From: Beijerinckiaceae bacterium
GTDB taxonomy: Bacteria; Pseudomonadota; Alphaproteobacteria; Rhizobiales; Beijerinckiaceae
Assembly (NCBI GenBank): GCA_947452455.1
Contig: CANGBX010000002.1
Span: 124,001 to 188,000 of the forward strand
Direction of reading: 5' to 3'
DNA: 64,000 bases
Position 1 is the first letter of the stretch; every line of letters starts with the position of its first letter. Both the position numbers and the translations under genes were made by a program. This document shows positions 17,352-25,529 of this stretch, in pieces. The notes below the pieces were generated by a model. It saw only the letters and a program-made list of their open reading frames with translations, was not told the DNA's origin and ran no database searches.

Positions 17352-17957
17352 ATGAACGAGCTCCTGCTCGACCAATTGGCCATCCGCCAGCTTGTCGAAA
17401 ATTGGGTTGTCTGGCGCGATGCGGGTCATTGGGACCGTTTTCGTACGGTCTGGTTCGATGATGGGCGCATGATGGCGACCTGGACGCAGGGCACGGCGGA
17501 CGAATTTATCGACATGAGCAAGAAGGGCTGGGCCAATGGCGTCAGCATTCTGCATTTCCTCGGTGGCCATTCGGCCGACATCCATGGCACGCGCGCCATT
17601 TCCCAGACCAAGATGACGATCTCGCAGCGCGCGCTCGTGCATGATGTGCAGGTCGATGTGGTCTGCACCGGCCGCTTCTATGATTTTCTGGAAAAGCGCG
17701 ACGGTCGCTGGGGCTTTGTCCTGCGCCAGCCCATTTATGAGAAGGATCGCATGGATCCCGTCGATCCCTCGCAAACGGTGAAGCTCGATCCCGAATTGCT
17801 GAACGCTTTTCCGGTGGGCTATCGCCATCTCGCCTATCTGCAATCTCAGATCGGCTATCCGGTGAAGAAAGACATGCCGGGCCTCACAGGCCCGCAGGTC
17901 GACAAGCTCTATGCCGATGGCGCCGATTGGCTCGCCGGCAAGCCGCTGACGCGCTGA
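17352..17957 (+). CDS. NTF2-like / SnoaL-like domain protein
   Basis: Protein of 201 residues whose first 130 residues match the NTF2/SnoaL-like cone fold: LDQLAIRQLVENWVVWRDAGHWDRFRTVWFDDGRM, then a catalytic-cavity region ending with GRFYDFLEKRDGRWGFVLRQPIYEKDRMDPVDP. Family members include ring-hydroxylating dioxygenase beta-like, dehydratase and isomerase enzymes, so a small-molecule catalytic role is likely but unspecified. GAGGTGAGGA gives a strong ribosome binding site. A TATAAT-type promoter lies upstream. It is followed 32 bases later by the FMN reductase gene, so both probably form a unit at the edge of the island. Confidence 0.8.
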   Translation: MNELLLDQLAIRQLVENWVVWRDAGHWDRFRTVWFDDGRMMATWTQGTADEFIDMSKKGWANGVSILHFLGGHSADIHGTRAISQTKMTISQRALVHDVQVDVVCTGRFYDFLEKRDGRWGFVLRQPIYEKDRMDPVDPSQTVKLDPELLNAFPVGYRHLAYLQSQIGYPVKKDMPGLTGPQVDKLYADGADWLAGKPLTR

Positions 17958-17989
17958 CACATTATAAGAACAAGAAAAGGATCATTTTC

Positions 17990-18553
17990 ATGAGCGCACC
18001 CTTCATTATCGGCATCGGCGGCACAACGCGTCCGGGCTCCTCCTCAGAACAGGCTTTGCAGGTGGCTTTGGCCCATGCGCGCAAGCTTGGCGCTGAAACC
18101 AAGCTGTTTGGCGGCGCCGAATTGCAAATGCCGATGTATGACCCCGCCACCGCCAATGAAAATGAAGCGGCGCGTGTTTTCATCGAAGCGTGCCGGCGCG
18201 CTGATGGCGTGATCATGGCCTCGCCCTGCTATCACGGTGCGGTCTCGGGTCTCGTCAAGAACGCGCTCGATTACACCGAAGAGATGAACAAGGACGCACG
18301 CGTCTATTTCGATGGCCGCGCCATTGGTTCCATCGGTCTGGGTTACGGCTGGCAGGGGCCGGGCACGGTGCTCGCGCAATTGCGCGCCATTGGTCACGCG
18401 CTGCGCGGCTGGAATGTGCCGCTTGGCGTTGCCGTCAATTCGGCGGTCGTGAAATTCACGGCTGAGGGTTGCTCGGATGAGAATATCGGCAAGCAGATCG
18501 AGATCATGGCTGGCCAAGTGGTGCAATTCGCCAAGGCAATGAAGCCCGCCTGA
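17990..18553 (+). CDS. NAD(P)H-dependent FMN reductase
   Basis: Flavodoxin-like NAD(P)H:FMN reductase of 187 residues. The phosphate-binding loop GGTTRPGSSSEQAL (residues about 10-23) and the SPCYHGAVSGLVKNALDY segment near residue 80 are diagnostic. It would supply reduced flavin to a monooxygenase or reduce a quinone-like compound. ATG 17990 is preceded by AAAAGGA; the in-frame start at 17927 lies inside the preceding gene. It probably shares a transcript with the NTF2-like gene. No flavin-dependent monooxygenase partner is visible nearby. Confidence 0.92.
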   Translation: MSAPFIIGIGGTTRPGSSSEQALQVALAHARKLGAETKLFGGAELQMPMYDPATANENEAARVFIEACRRADGVIMASPCYHGAVSGLVKNALDYTEEMNKDARVYFDGRAIGSIGLGYGWQGPGTVLAQLRAIGHALRGWNVPLGVAVNSAVVKFTAEGCSDENIGKQIEIMAGQVVQFAKAMKPA

Positions 18554-18706
18554 TCAAGCCGCTCGTCAGTCGATCTCGCCCCATTGCTCCGCCGTCAGTT
18601 TCCAGCTGGCGGCGGAAACATTTTGGGGGTTCGGTCCGGGCGGGCGGTTCCATCACTTGCCAGCTTGCCACACACATGGCTTTTTGGACCCGCGGAGGAC
18701 AGATCT

Positions 18707-19513
18707 ATGAGCGCACAGGATCGGGCGCGGCTGGAAGCTTTAATCGATGCTGCCGATCAAATGGTGGCTTTTACGGGTGCCGGCATTTCGACCGAATGCG
18801 GCGTGCCGGATTTTCGCTCAGCCGATAGCGCCTGGAAGCGCCATGCGCCCATTCCTTTCCCCGACTTTCTCGCCAGCGAAGAGATGCGGGTCGAAGCCTG
18901 GCGGCGCAAATTCGCGATGGATGATCTGTATGCGGGCGCGCAGCCGGGGCGTGGACATGCCGCCCTCGCGCGTCTCGTGGCGGCGCAGAAGATGACCCAC
19001 GTCATCACCCAAAACATTGACGGCTTGCATCAGGCCTCCGGCATTGCCCCTGAGTGCATCATCGAATTGCATGGCAATGGCACCTATGCGCACTGCCTCG
19101 ATTGTGGGCAGCGGCACGAATTATTTGCCATGCGGGCTGTGGTGGAGGGGGAGAGGCGCGCGCCATCCTGCGCCGCCTGCGGGGGGATCGTGAAGTCGGC
19201 GACCATTTCCTTTGGACAATCCATGCCGCAAGTGGAGATGCAGCGTGCCCGCCGCGCCACACTGGCCTGCGATTTATTTCTGGTGATTGGTTCGTCTTTG
19301 GTCGTGCATCCGGCGGCGGCTTTTCCGGTCATGGCCAAAGAAAACGGCGCCGTTCTTGTGATTTTGAACAAGGACCCCACACCGCTCGACGGTTTGGCCG
19401 ATCTCGTTGTGCGTGCCGATATTGGTGATGTCTTGGATTTGATCTTGCGAAAAAGAGTGGATGACGGGGTAAGTCTTCCACAGGGCGTGGAAAAAACACC
19501 TTTGTCACCTTAA
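18707..19513 (+). CDS. Sir2-family NAD-dependent protein deacylase
   Basis: Sirtuin of 268 residues that removes acyl groups from lysines using NAD. GAGIS (residues 24-28), QNIDGLH (102-108), the catalytic histidine H122 in ELHGNG, and four zinc cysteines in two CxxC pairs (C130/C133 and C155/C158) are all present, so it should be active. GSSLVVHPAA near residue 196 and ILNKDPT near 223 bind NAD. The ATG at 18707 has GGAGGA before it. The upstream in-frame stretch from 18584 is poor coding sequence. It stands alone with no obvious operon partner. Confidence 0.94.
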   Translation: MSAQDRARLEALIDAADQMVAFTGAGISTECGVPDFRSADSAWKRHAPIPFPDFLASEEMRVEAWRRKFAMDDLYAGAQPGRGHAALARLVAAQKMTHVITQNIDGLHQASGIAPECIIELHGNGTYAHCLDCGQRHELFAMRAVVEGERRAPSCAACGGIVKSATISFGQSMPQVEMQRARRATLACDLFLVIGSSLVVHPAAAFPVMAKENGAVLVILNKDPTPLDGLADLVVRADIGDVLDLILRKRVDDGVSLPQGVEKTPLSP

Positions 19514-19614
19514 GCCCGATGCTATCTTGCCCTCGCGACTCGGGGGACGGGGGCTCGATTCGGGCCCTTCCGAGGTTCAGCTTTCTGAAGGGCGCATGGG
19601 GCGCGGGGGCGACA

Positions 19615-20205
19615 TTGGGCAGCAACGATTCAAATCTTTCCAACGGGGTTGTTTCATCAACCCAGACGGAAAATGCGTCTGAGCGCCCCTCCGATCTCCT
19701 GGAGATGTCTGGCCGCATCAAATGGTTTGATGTCTCCAAGGGCTATGGCTTCATCGTTCCTGACGATGGCGGTGCAGACGTGTTGTTGCATGTCACCGCA
19801 TTGCGTCGTGATGGTTTTCAGACGGCGCCGGAAGGCGCACGCGTTGTCTGCGAAGTGCAGGAACGCTCGAAAGGTCTGCAAGTCTTTCGCGTGCTCTCCC
19901 TGGATGAATCAACCGCGACCCATCCTTCCCAGCTTCCGGCAGCCCGCACGCATGTGCAGGTAACGCCAGCAGGTGGTTTTGAAATCGTCGTGGTGAAATG
20001 GTTCAATCGTGTGCGTGGCTTTGGCTTTGTCACCCGCGGTGAAGGTACCGAAGATATTTTCATCCATATGGAAACGCTGCGCCGTTTCGGCATTATGGAT
20101 TTGAAGCCGGGTGATGGCCTTCTGGTCCGCTTCGGCAATGGCCCCAAGGGCCTGATGGCGGCTGAGATCCGCCCGCTCGAAACCAATCTGCCGGTCTCCC
20201 ACTAA
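19615..20205 (+). CDS. Double cold-shock-domain protein
   Basis: Nucleic-acid-binding protein with two cold-shock domains, a form typical of alphaproteobacteria. Domain 1 (GRIKWFDVSKGYGFIVPDD ... VLLHV) and domain 2 (VVKWFNRVRGFGFVTRG ... DIFIHM) each keep the RNP1 and RNP2 aromatic motifs, joined by a linker of about 30 residues. It probably acts as an RNA chaperone. The start is uncertain: TTG at 19615 is preferred because the protein then begins with a short polar tail and a G-rich ribosome binding site precedes it. ATG at 19519 would add 32 residues of unlikely sequence. Confidence 0.85.
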   Translation: MGSNDSNLSNGVVSSTQTENASERPSDLLEMSGRIKWFDVSKGYGFIVPDDGGADVLLHVTALRRDGFQTAPEGARVVCEVQERSKGLQVFRVLSLDESTATHPSQLPAARTHVQVTPAGGFEIVVVKWFNRVRGFGFVTRGEGTEDIFIHMETLRRFGIMDLKPGDGLLVRFGNGPKGLMAAEIRPLETNLPVSH

Positions 20206-20298
20206 GTTTTCTCAAATTCCTGCTGCAGCCTTGCACCACCTCGCCATTGCGTGGTGGGTAGAGTAGTCTTGCCGACCAGAGCATCCACCGAGGTCGTC

Positions 20299-20742
20299 AT
20301 GATCCTGCGCCGCCTTTTCCTTGCCGTCCTTTTGGCTTTCGTGTCACCTGCTCTGGCGCAGGAGGTCACGCTCGAGCCTTTGGAGATTGCCACGACCACT
20401 GGGCCGCATAATTTCTCGGTGGAAGTCATGCGCACGGATGAGCAGCGCGCGCGTGGCCTGATGCATCGCCGCTTCATGGCGCAAGACCGCGGCATGCTCT
20501 TCGACTTCAAACGCGAAGAGCCGGTCGCCATGTGGATGAAGAACACTTATCTGTCGCTCGACATGGTCTTCATCGACAAGAGCGGCAAGGTGGTGAATAT
20601 CGCCGAAAACACCGAGCCTTTGTCAGAGCGGATCATTCCGTCTGCGGGTCCCGTTCTTGCCGTTCTTGAATTGAACGCGGGAACTGCGCGGCGCATCGGC
20701 TTGAAGCCGGGTGATCGTTTGCGCCACTCTTTGTTCAAGTGA
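20299..20742 (+). CDS. DUF192 family exported protein
   Basis: Exported DUF192 protein of 147 residues with a signal peptide ending near SPALAQ. The conserved segments FSVEVMRTDEQRARGLMHR, MLFDFKREEPVAMWMKNT and VLELNAGTARRIGLKPGD define the family, a small beta-barrel of unknown function. ATG 20299 has GAGG at good spacing; the earlier start at 20251 would disrupt the signal peptide. In alphaproteobacteria DUF192 genes often follow cold-shock protein genes, as here, which supports the call but does not explain the role. Confidence 0.9.
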   Translation: MILRRLFLAVLLAFVSPALAQEVTLEPLEIATTTGPHNFSVEVMRTDEQRARGLMHRRFMAQDRGMLFDFKREEPVAMWMKNTYLSLDMVFIDKSGKVVNIAENTEPLSERIIPSAGPVLAVLELNAGTARRIGLKPGDRLRHSLFK

Positions 20743-20991
20743 TCCCGAACTTGCATCGTTGCGCTTAGCCGAAGGACGCAACGTCTGGTTGAGCTAAAAG
20801 CTTGCTGTGAGAGCCGAATCGGCTCACATATAGTCATGGCTTGCAAGGCGCTCTTTGAGTTTGTCCCAGAGCTTTTTGTTAAGCGTCCATTTAACGACCG
20901 TTTTTGTAGGGTTTTGTGACCTACGTATTCGTGTTTTGGTGTCGTTCTGTCGCGTCGTGTTCCGGGTTAGTCGGGAAGTCGCGGGGGAATT

Positions 20992-21360
20992 ATGGGCATC
21001 CAACAGCAGGTTTATCTGAAATCCGACAGACGAGGGCGTGGGTTGATCCTCGTTTTCTGTCTGGCACCGATGATCGTGCCTCTTCTCGCCATTGGCGGCA
21101 AATTCGCGCTGGAAGATCCTCATGTGTTGGATTGGACGCGCATGTTGACCTCTTCTGCGCAGGCCTCTGTCCCAAATCCCATGCCGCTTCAGCTTGGCCG
21201 TCTGCCGACACGCGACGAATTCCAATCATCCCTGATTTTTGCTGCCCCCAGCGAGTCGGCGCAAGAATTCCAATGGATTGCAGGGCAGACGATTGTCGAA
21301 CAATCCACTTTGGCCCCAGATGGAGCCCCGTCTGAGCTGGCTTTACGCCGCGAAGACTGA
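20992..21360 (+). CDS. Hypothetical protein with one membrane segment
   Basis: Unrecognised protein of 122 residues. A single hydrophobic segment (LILVFCLAPMIVPLLAIGG, residues about 18-36) follows a basic start, so it should be anchored in the inner membrane with the remaining 85 residues outside. The C-terminal part has no recognised motif. A good ribosome binding site (CGGGGGAATT) precedes the ATG, and the overlapping frames on both strands are less convincing. It sits between DUF192 and another small exported protein. Confidence is moderate because no family is recognised. Confidence 0.5.
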   Translation: MGIQQQVYLKSDRRGRGLILVFCLAPMIVPLLAIGGKFALEDPHVLDWTRMLTSSAQASVPNPMPLQLGRLPTRDEFQSSLIFAAPSESAQEFQWIAGQTIVEQSTLAPDGAPSELALRRED

Positions 21361-21427
21361 CCTTTCTTGCTCATGCCCCTTGTAGCTTGCGCGATTTGCT
21401 CCAATTTGAGAGCTCATGGAGATCGCG

Positions 21428-21742
21428 ATGAGCCTGAAAACGAGCCTTTTTCCCCGCATGGTTTTGGCGGCCCTCGTCTTGCCCCTGACTTTGGCGGGCG
21501 CCTTGGCCCAAACGCGCCCCGATAGCCTGCGGATGAGCTGCGAGGCAGCTCGCCGCCTCGTCTCGGAGCGTGGGGCCGTGGTCTTGGGCTCTGGGCCGGA
21601 TATTTACGACCGCTATGTGTCGACCCAGGGCTTTTGCCAGCGGGATGAATATACAGATCCGGTCTGGTTGCCGAGCGCCGACAGCCGCCAATGCTTCATC
21701 GGCTACCGCTGTAAGCGCTATAGCGATGACGTTGAACGCTAG
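21428..21742 (+). CDS. Conserved small exported hypothetical protein
   Basis: Exported protein of 104 residues with a signal peptide (hydrophobic core about residues 10-27, cleavage near AGALAQ). The mature part has four cysteines and the pattern SCEAARRLVSERGAVVLGSGPDIYDRYVS followed by CFIGYRC, a pattern that I recognise from small conserved proteins of rhizobial genomes with no known function. Paired cysteines suggest periplasmic disulfides. ATG 21428 is preceded by GGAG; the alternative ATG at 21416 adds four residues. Confidence 0.75.
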   Translation: MSLKTSLFPRMVLAALVLPLTLAGALAQTRPDSLRMSCEAARRLVSERGAVVLGSGPDIYDRYVSTQGFCQRDEYTDPVWLPSADSRQCFIGYRCKRYSDDVER

Positions 21743-21806
21743 GGCAGTGGGAATTTGCGCATCAGCAGGCGACAAGGGGCTTGGACTTGTGCTATCCGAC
21801 CCTCGT

Positions 21807-21883
21807 CGGGGCATAGCGCAGTCTGGTAGCGCATCTGCTTTGGGAGCAGAGGGTCGCAAGTTCGAATCTTGCTGCCCCGACCA
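21807..21883 (+). tRNA. tRNA-Pro (TGG)
   Basis: A full cloverleaf is visible. The acceptor stem CGGGGCA pairs with TGCCCCG, the D arm contains GCGCAG...GGTAGCGC, the anticodon stem is TCTGC/GCAGA with loop TTTGGGA (anticodon TGG), and the T arm is GCAAG/CTTGC with TTCGAAT. The CCA end is encoded (21881-21883). Confidence 0.97.
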
Positions 21884-21958
21884 TTTGACCAGCTTGGCAG
21901 AATCTCAGCCTCGGGCTAGGACTGCCCAGACCGCTCTTTTGAGATGAGTAGAGATCCT

Positions 21959-22261
21959 ATGTCGGCACGTATTTCCCGCCCTGCCAAAAGCGCCACCCAA
22001 TCGGGTGCGGCGCGGACAAAAGTCTGGCTTTTGGAATATGCGCCGACCGATCGCCAGATCGAGCCGCTGATGGGCTGGACCAGCTCCAGCGACACCAATC
22101 CGCAAGTCAAACTCTGGTTTGCTACGCGTGAGGAAGCTGTTGCCTATGCGGAGCGCGAAGGCATTGCCTATCGCTTGGAAGAGCCCAAGGCGATGACGCG
22201 TCGCGTCATGTCCTATTCAGATAATTTCAAGACCAATCGCGTTGGTCAGTGGACTCATTGA
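21959..22261 (+). CDS. NDUFS4-like complex I accessory subunit (ETC complex I subunit family)
   Basis: Small soluble protein of 100 residues matching the alphaproteobacterial homologue of mitochondrial NDUFS4, an accessory subunit of respiratory complex I. The SARISRPAKSATQSG start, the WLLEYAP segment, the LMGWTSSSDTNPQVKLWFATREEAVAYAEREG block and the NFKTNRVGQWTH end are diagnostic. ATG 21959 (with AGAGAT before it) gives the usual family N-terminus; the ATG at 21944 adds five residues. It lies between tRNA-Pro and tRNA-Arg, the common arrangement for a stand-alone gene away from the nuo operon. Confidence 0.93.
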   Translation: MSARISRPAKSATQSGAARTKVWLLEYAPTDRQIEPLMGWTSSSDTNPQVKLWFATREEAVAYAEREGIAYRLEEPKAMTRRVMSYSDNFKTNRVGQWTH

Positions 22262-22289
22262 TCGTTTTATCGGCTGGCTTTTTCTTCCC

Positions 22290-22367
22290 GGCCCCGTAGC
22301 TCAGCTGGATTAGAGCAGCCGCCTTCTAAGCGGCAGGCCGTTGGTTCGAGTCCAACCGGGGTCGCCA
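22290..22367 (+). tRNA. tRNA-Arg (TCT)
   Basis: Acceptor stem GGCCCCG pairs with CGGGGTC (one G-T pair). The D arm is GCTC/GAGC, the anticodon stem is GCCGC/GCGGC with loop CTTCTAA (anticodon TCT), and the T arm is GTTGG/CCAAC with TTCGAGT. CCA is encoded (22365-22367) and a T-run follows. Confidence 0.97.
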
Positions 22368-22771
22368 TTTTTTCAAATGGTCTTTCACGCAGTTTCAATT
22401 GATCTGCTGATACATAAAAATCTCAACTCTTTCAAAGACATTTCATGTTGCTAAGGCGCGCTTGTGCGCAAGTGTCATGCAAACCCAGCAACCACAACTC
22501 AAAATTGCAGACAGTGCATGACGCATCGTCATCTTTGATCGTGAATGGTTTGCAAGATGTCGTTAAGTCACGAGCATATATTGAAAATCAAAATCATATT
22601 TCTCTTACGAACCGTCATGCGCTGAAGTTGTGTTTGTTTTGCTGATCTTATTGCAAGTGATGCAAAGATAAATCTGTGGGATTGCATGCGAAGCGATGGA
22701 GTACGTGTGTTGATCTGTTAAGTTTGTCACATTGCTTATGTGTGAATCCGCGTTAGCGGCAAGGGGGACAA
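22368..22771. other. 404-base AT-rich intergenic region with no gene recognised
   Basis: No convincing reading frame and no RNA family was recognised. The region is clearly richer in A and T than its surroundings, has many TTGCA/TGCAA words and T-A steps, and contains a 5-bp inverted repeat CACAT/ATGTG (22728-22742) shortly before the ribosome binding site of the coiled-coil gene. It could be an extended promoter, a silencer-type target region or the remnant of inserted DNA next to tRNA-Arg. No integrase or duplicated tRNA end was seen. Confidence 0.5.
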
Positions 22772-23296
22772 GTGGTTGCTCATCTTTTGAAGCCAGCGGC
22801 GATGGAGCGTGCGGCCGATTTGGGAGAGCGGTTACGCGCACCAACAGACGCAAAACGTAATTTAGATACGCGCCCGTCGATTTCAGATCGTGATTTGCAG
22901 CAGACGACCGAGATTGTCACACGCGCTGCCGATACAATTGCGGAAATGGGCCGCCGCAACAAAATCATTGAAAGTGAAGCGCGCAAGCAAGTCGAGCATT
23001 ACAAGTCTGAAGCCGATACGGCGCATCAGCGTTGTGCTGAATTGCAGGCGAAAGTCGAATCCCTGCAGGCGCGCATGGATGAAATGGCGTCCGAATTTCA
23101 GGGTCGTGTTTTGGAATTGCAGGGCAAGCTGACGGCCTGCCGCTCGGACCTCGAAGTGAAAACGCGCGATGCCGATTTGGCGCGCCAATGGCTTGTTTAT
23201 TTGTCGAACGAAGTCACGCAGCGTTTGGGCGATGCGCCGGCCAAGCTCGACGATTTGGTGCGTCAAACACGCGCGCCCTTCCGCGACGAAGAATAA
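22772..23296 (+). CDS. Coiled-coil hypothetical protein
   Basis: Protein of 174 residues without recognised family. From about residue 45 to 150 it is strongly helical with heptad-like spacing (IVTRAADTIAEMGRRNKIIESEARKQVEHY, then AELQAKVESLQARMDEM and VLELQGKLTACRSDLEVKTRDADLAR in turn), so it should form a long coiled coil. There is no signal peptide or membrane segment. The GTG at 22772 was chosen because a strong AAGGGG site lies five bases before it. It is preceded by the 404-base AT-rich region and convergent with the renalase-like gene, whose stop is directly adjacent (23297). Confidence 0.75.
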   Translation: MVAHLLKPAAMERAADLGERLRAPTDAKRNLDTRPSISDRDLQQTTEIVTRAADTIAEMGRRNKIIESEARKQVEHYKSEADTAHQRCAELQAKVESLQARMDEMASEFQGRVLELQGKLTACRSDLEVKTRDADLARQWLVYLSNEVTQRLGDAPAKLDDLVRQTRAPFRDEE

Positions 23297-24253
23297 TCAG
23301 GCCAGAATTTCTGCCAGTGCTTCCGCCATGGTTTCGCCCATGGCGCGACCGCTGTCGAAAGCTGCTTCCACACGCGCACCCAAACACCAATCGCCGCATG
23401 CGCCGATCATTGTTGCCTCGTCAAAAAGACAAGGCACGCCGACTTCTTGCTCCACCAGCGCATAGCGCCAGCGGTGTGCCGCAAAGTAGAGTGGCTCCGC
23501 ATCAATGCCGGTGAGAGCCCGGAAATGAGCATGCAGAGCTTCGCCTGAGACGCGGGGATCCTGATCGATAAATTGGCGCGACCAATCGGCCCTCGCATGG
23601 ATCAGCCAGGTTTGCGTATCATGCGGGCGGCCGGGCTTGCTGGAATTGCGCGCAATCCAGCCGATGATGGAATCGTCGGGCCGCATCCAATGGTCAGCGG
23701 AGGCGCGTGTCTCGGGCTCATAGGCCAGCATCAGCGCAATACAGGGCGCATAATGGGCTTGCGAAAGCTGCGGGAGCGAGGCTTTTGCAGATTGGGCGAG
23801 TGGTATGGCTTGCGGGGCGGGCACGGCTAGAATGACACCGTCATAAGTGCCATTGCCGGGGGCATCGATGGAGCCATTCTCGTCAAACACATGCCAGCCG
23901 TGTTCGCTGCGCTCAAGACGGGTGACGAGGGCTTCGGTAACGCAGGTATGGTTTTTGGCCATGGCGCGCGCCGGCGCGGTCATGCCGGGTCGCCCGACAT
24001 ATGAGCCCGGCCCCCATTCGGCGACGAGGCCCTGCGTCTGCCATTCGGTGATTTTGCGGAAAAACTCGGCGCCGCGGGCGGTGAAATATTGGGCACCGTG
24101 GTCGAATTGAAAATCGCCGGTGCGGCGATTGGCCATGCGCCCGCCAAAGCGGCGGCTTTTCTCGAACACCACGGTCTTGTGGCCAGCCGCCCGCAGGCGC
24201 TCTGCTGCGGCGAGCCCCGCCATGCCGGCTCCGATGATCGCCACGTTTCGCAT
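23297..24253 (-). CDS. FAD-dependent oxidoreductase, renalase-like
   Basis: Flavoprotein of 318 residues with the N-terminal Rossmann motif GAGMAGLAAAERL (residues 8-20), VVFEKSRRFGGRMANRR, and the DHGAQYFTARGAEF segment (about residues 52-65). This pattern belongs to the renalase / amine-oxidase-like group that oxidises dihydronicotinamide or amine compounds. There is no signal peptide, so it is cytoplasmic. It lies alone between the convergent coiled-coil gene and the divergent binding-protein gene. The substrate cannot be read from the sequence. Confidence 0.88.
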   Translation of the reverse strand: MRNVAIIGAGMAGLAAAERLRAAGHKTVVFEKSRRFGGRMANRRTGDFQFDHGAQYFTARGAEFFRKITEWQTQGLVAEWGPGSYVGRPGMTAPARAMAKNHTCVTEALVTRLERSEHGWHVFDENGSIDAPGNGTYDGVILAVPAPQAIPLAQSAKASLPQLSQAHYAPCIALMLAYEPETRASADHWMRPDDSIIGWIARNSSKPGRPHDTQTWLIHARADWSRQFIDQDPRVSGEALHAHFRALTGIDAEPLYFAAHRWRYALVEQEVGVPCLFDEATMIGACGDWCLGARVEAAFDSGRAMGETMAEALAEILA

Positions 24254-24398
24254 GTTTTTGCCTCTATCCAGTTTTTGTTACGGATAGGGGGGCGGATCGG
24301 ACCAGCTCTCGCTCCCTTGATTGTTGGCAGGGGCATTTCTGGGCTAAGGTAGGGCAGATGAAGCCGCTCGCCTCAAGAAGCGGAATTGGGAGGTTCAA

Positions 24399-25433
24399 AT
24401 GAATTTGCGTCATGTTGCTGCCGCCTCGGCCACTCTGGCCCTTCTGGCCGCGGGCTCTGCTCGGGCAGATGCGCTGTCGGATTTTTACACGGGCAAGACG
24501 CTCACCGTGATTGTGGGGGCGGATTCGGGCGGCGGCTATGATGCTCAAGGTCGCCTGATGGCCCGCCACATCGGCCGCTTCATCCCCGGCAACCCGACAG
24601 CCATTGTCCAGAATATGCCGGGCGCTGGTTCTCTGACCGCTGCCAACCAGCTCTACAATGTCTCGCCCAAAGACGGCACGGTCATGGGCCTGCTGCAGCG
24701 TGGCGTGTTTTCTGCGAAATTCACCAATCCGCAGGGCGTGCGTTTTGATCTGACCAAGTTCAATTGGGTGGGCAATCTTTCGGCTGAAACGGGCGTTGTG
24801 ATTGCTTGGGCCAATTCGCCCTTCAAGACGATCGAAGATGTGATGAGCCAAGAAATGCTCGTCGGTGGCACAGGCCCGCATATCGATACGGAAACCTCGC
24901 CGCGCATGATGAATGCGTTGATCGGCACGAAATTCAAAATCATCTCAGGTTATCCGGGCACGACGGATGCTGTGCTCGCAATGGAGCGCGGCGAAGTGCA
25001 GGGCATGGGCGATTGGTCTTGGTCCAATGTGAAGACGCGCAAGCCTGATTATCTGCGCGACGGCAAGGTGCGCGTGCTCATGCAAATGTCCACGCAGAAA
25101 GAGCCTGATCTTCCCAATGTTCCGCTCGCGATGGATTTCGTGAAGACGCCTGAGCAGCGCGAATTGATGACGCTGTTCTTGGCGCAGAAATCAGCCGCGC
25201 GTCCGGTTGTAGCGCCTCCCGGAATTCCGGCTGATCGTGTGAAGGCCATTCGTGCGGCCTTCGACAAGATGATTGTGGACGCTGATTTCTTGAAAGATGC
25301 AACACAGGCGAAACTCGATATTGATCCCGCCCCCGCTGCGGCGATTGAAAAAGTGATCGAGATTTTTGCCAAAACGTCGGATGAAACAGGCGCCAAATTG
25401 CGCGATGCGATTGATCCGAAATTGAGCAAGTAA
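24399..25433 (+). CDS. TTT substrate-binding protein, long subtype
   Basis: Periplasmic binding protein of 344 residues related to TctC. It has a signal peptide ending near AGSARADA, then LTVIVGADSGGGYDAQGRLMARHIG and the ISGYPGTTDAVLAMERGEV motif near residue 185, which groups it with the proteins at 2891 and 4221. The ribosome binding site is GGGAGG. It is an orphan: no TctA, TctB or catabolic gene adjoins it, and it lies 7 kb beyond the main island. A tandem array of REP-like elements follows its stop. Confidence 0.9.
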   Translation: MNLRHVAAASATLALLAAGSARADALSDFYTGKTLTVIVGADSGGGYDAQGRLMARHIGRFIPGNPTAIVQNMPGAGSLTAANQLYNVSPKDGTVMGLLQRGVFSAKFTNPQGVRFDLTKFNWVGNLSAETGVVIAWANSPFKTIEDVMSQEMLVGGTGPHIDTETSPRMMNALIGTKFKIISGYPGTTDAVLAMERGEVQGMGDWSWSNVKTRKPDYLRDGKVRVLMQMSTQKEPDLPNVPLAMDFVKTPEQRELMTLFLAQKSAARPVVAPPGIPADRVKAIRAAFDKMIVDADFLKDATQAKLDIDPAPAAAIEKVIEIFAKTSDETGAKLRDAIDPKLSK

Positions 25434-25444
25434 CGGCCAACGAC

Positions 25445-25529
25445 CGTCGTTGCGAGGAGCGTCAGTGACGAAGCAATCCAGAGGCATCACATGTGGCTCT
25501 GGTTTGCTTCGCTTCGCTCGCAATGACGG
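25445..25529. repeat. REP-like palindromic element, copy 5
   Basis: Left arm CGTCGTTGCGAGGAGCG ... GAAGCAATCCAGAG, loop ATCACATGTGG, right arm CTCTGGTTTGCTTCG ... GCTCGCAATGACGG. The two arms are of different subtypes (AATCC against GGTTT), as if two variants recombined. Confidence 0.88.

Noticed and set aside
20811-20825. GAGCC/GGCTC hairpin as terminator after the DUF192 gene
   Set aside because: The stem is only five pairs with a 5-base loop, and no T-run follows.
22445-22645. 66-codon open frame in the AT-rich gap
   Set aside because: No ribosome binding site, unusual composition and no recognisable features.
22290-22771. Integrated element at tRNA-Arg
   Set aside because: No integrase, no repeat of the tRNA 3' end and no phage or plasmid gene were seen downstream.
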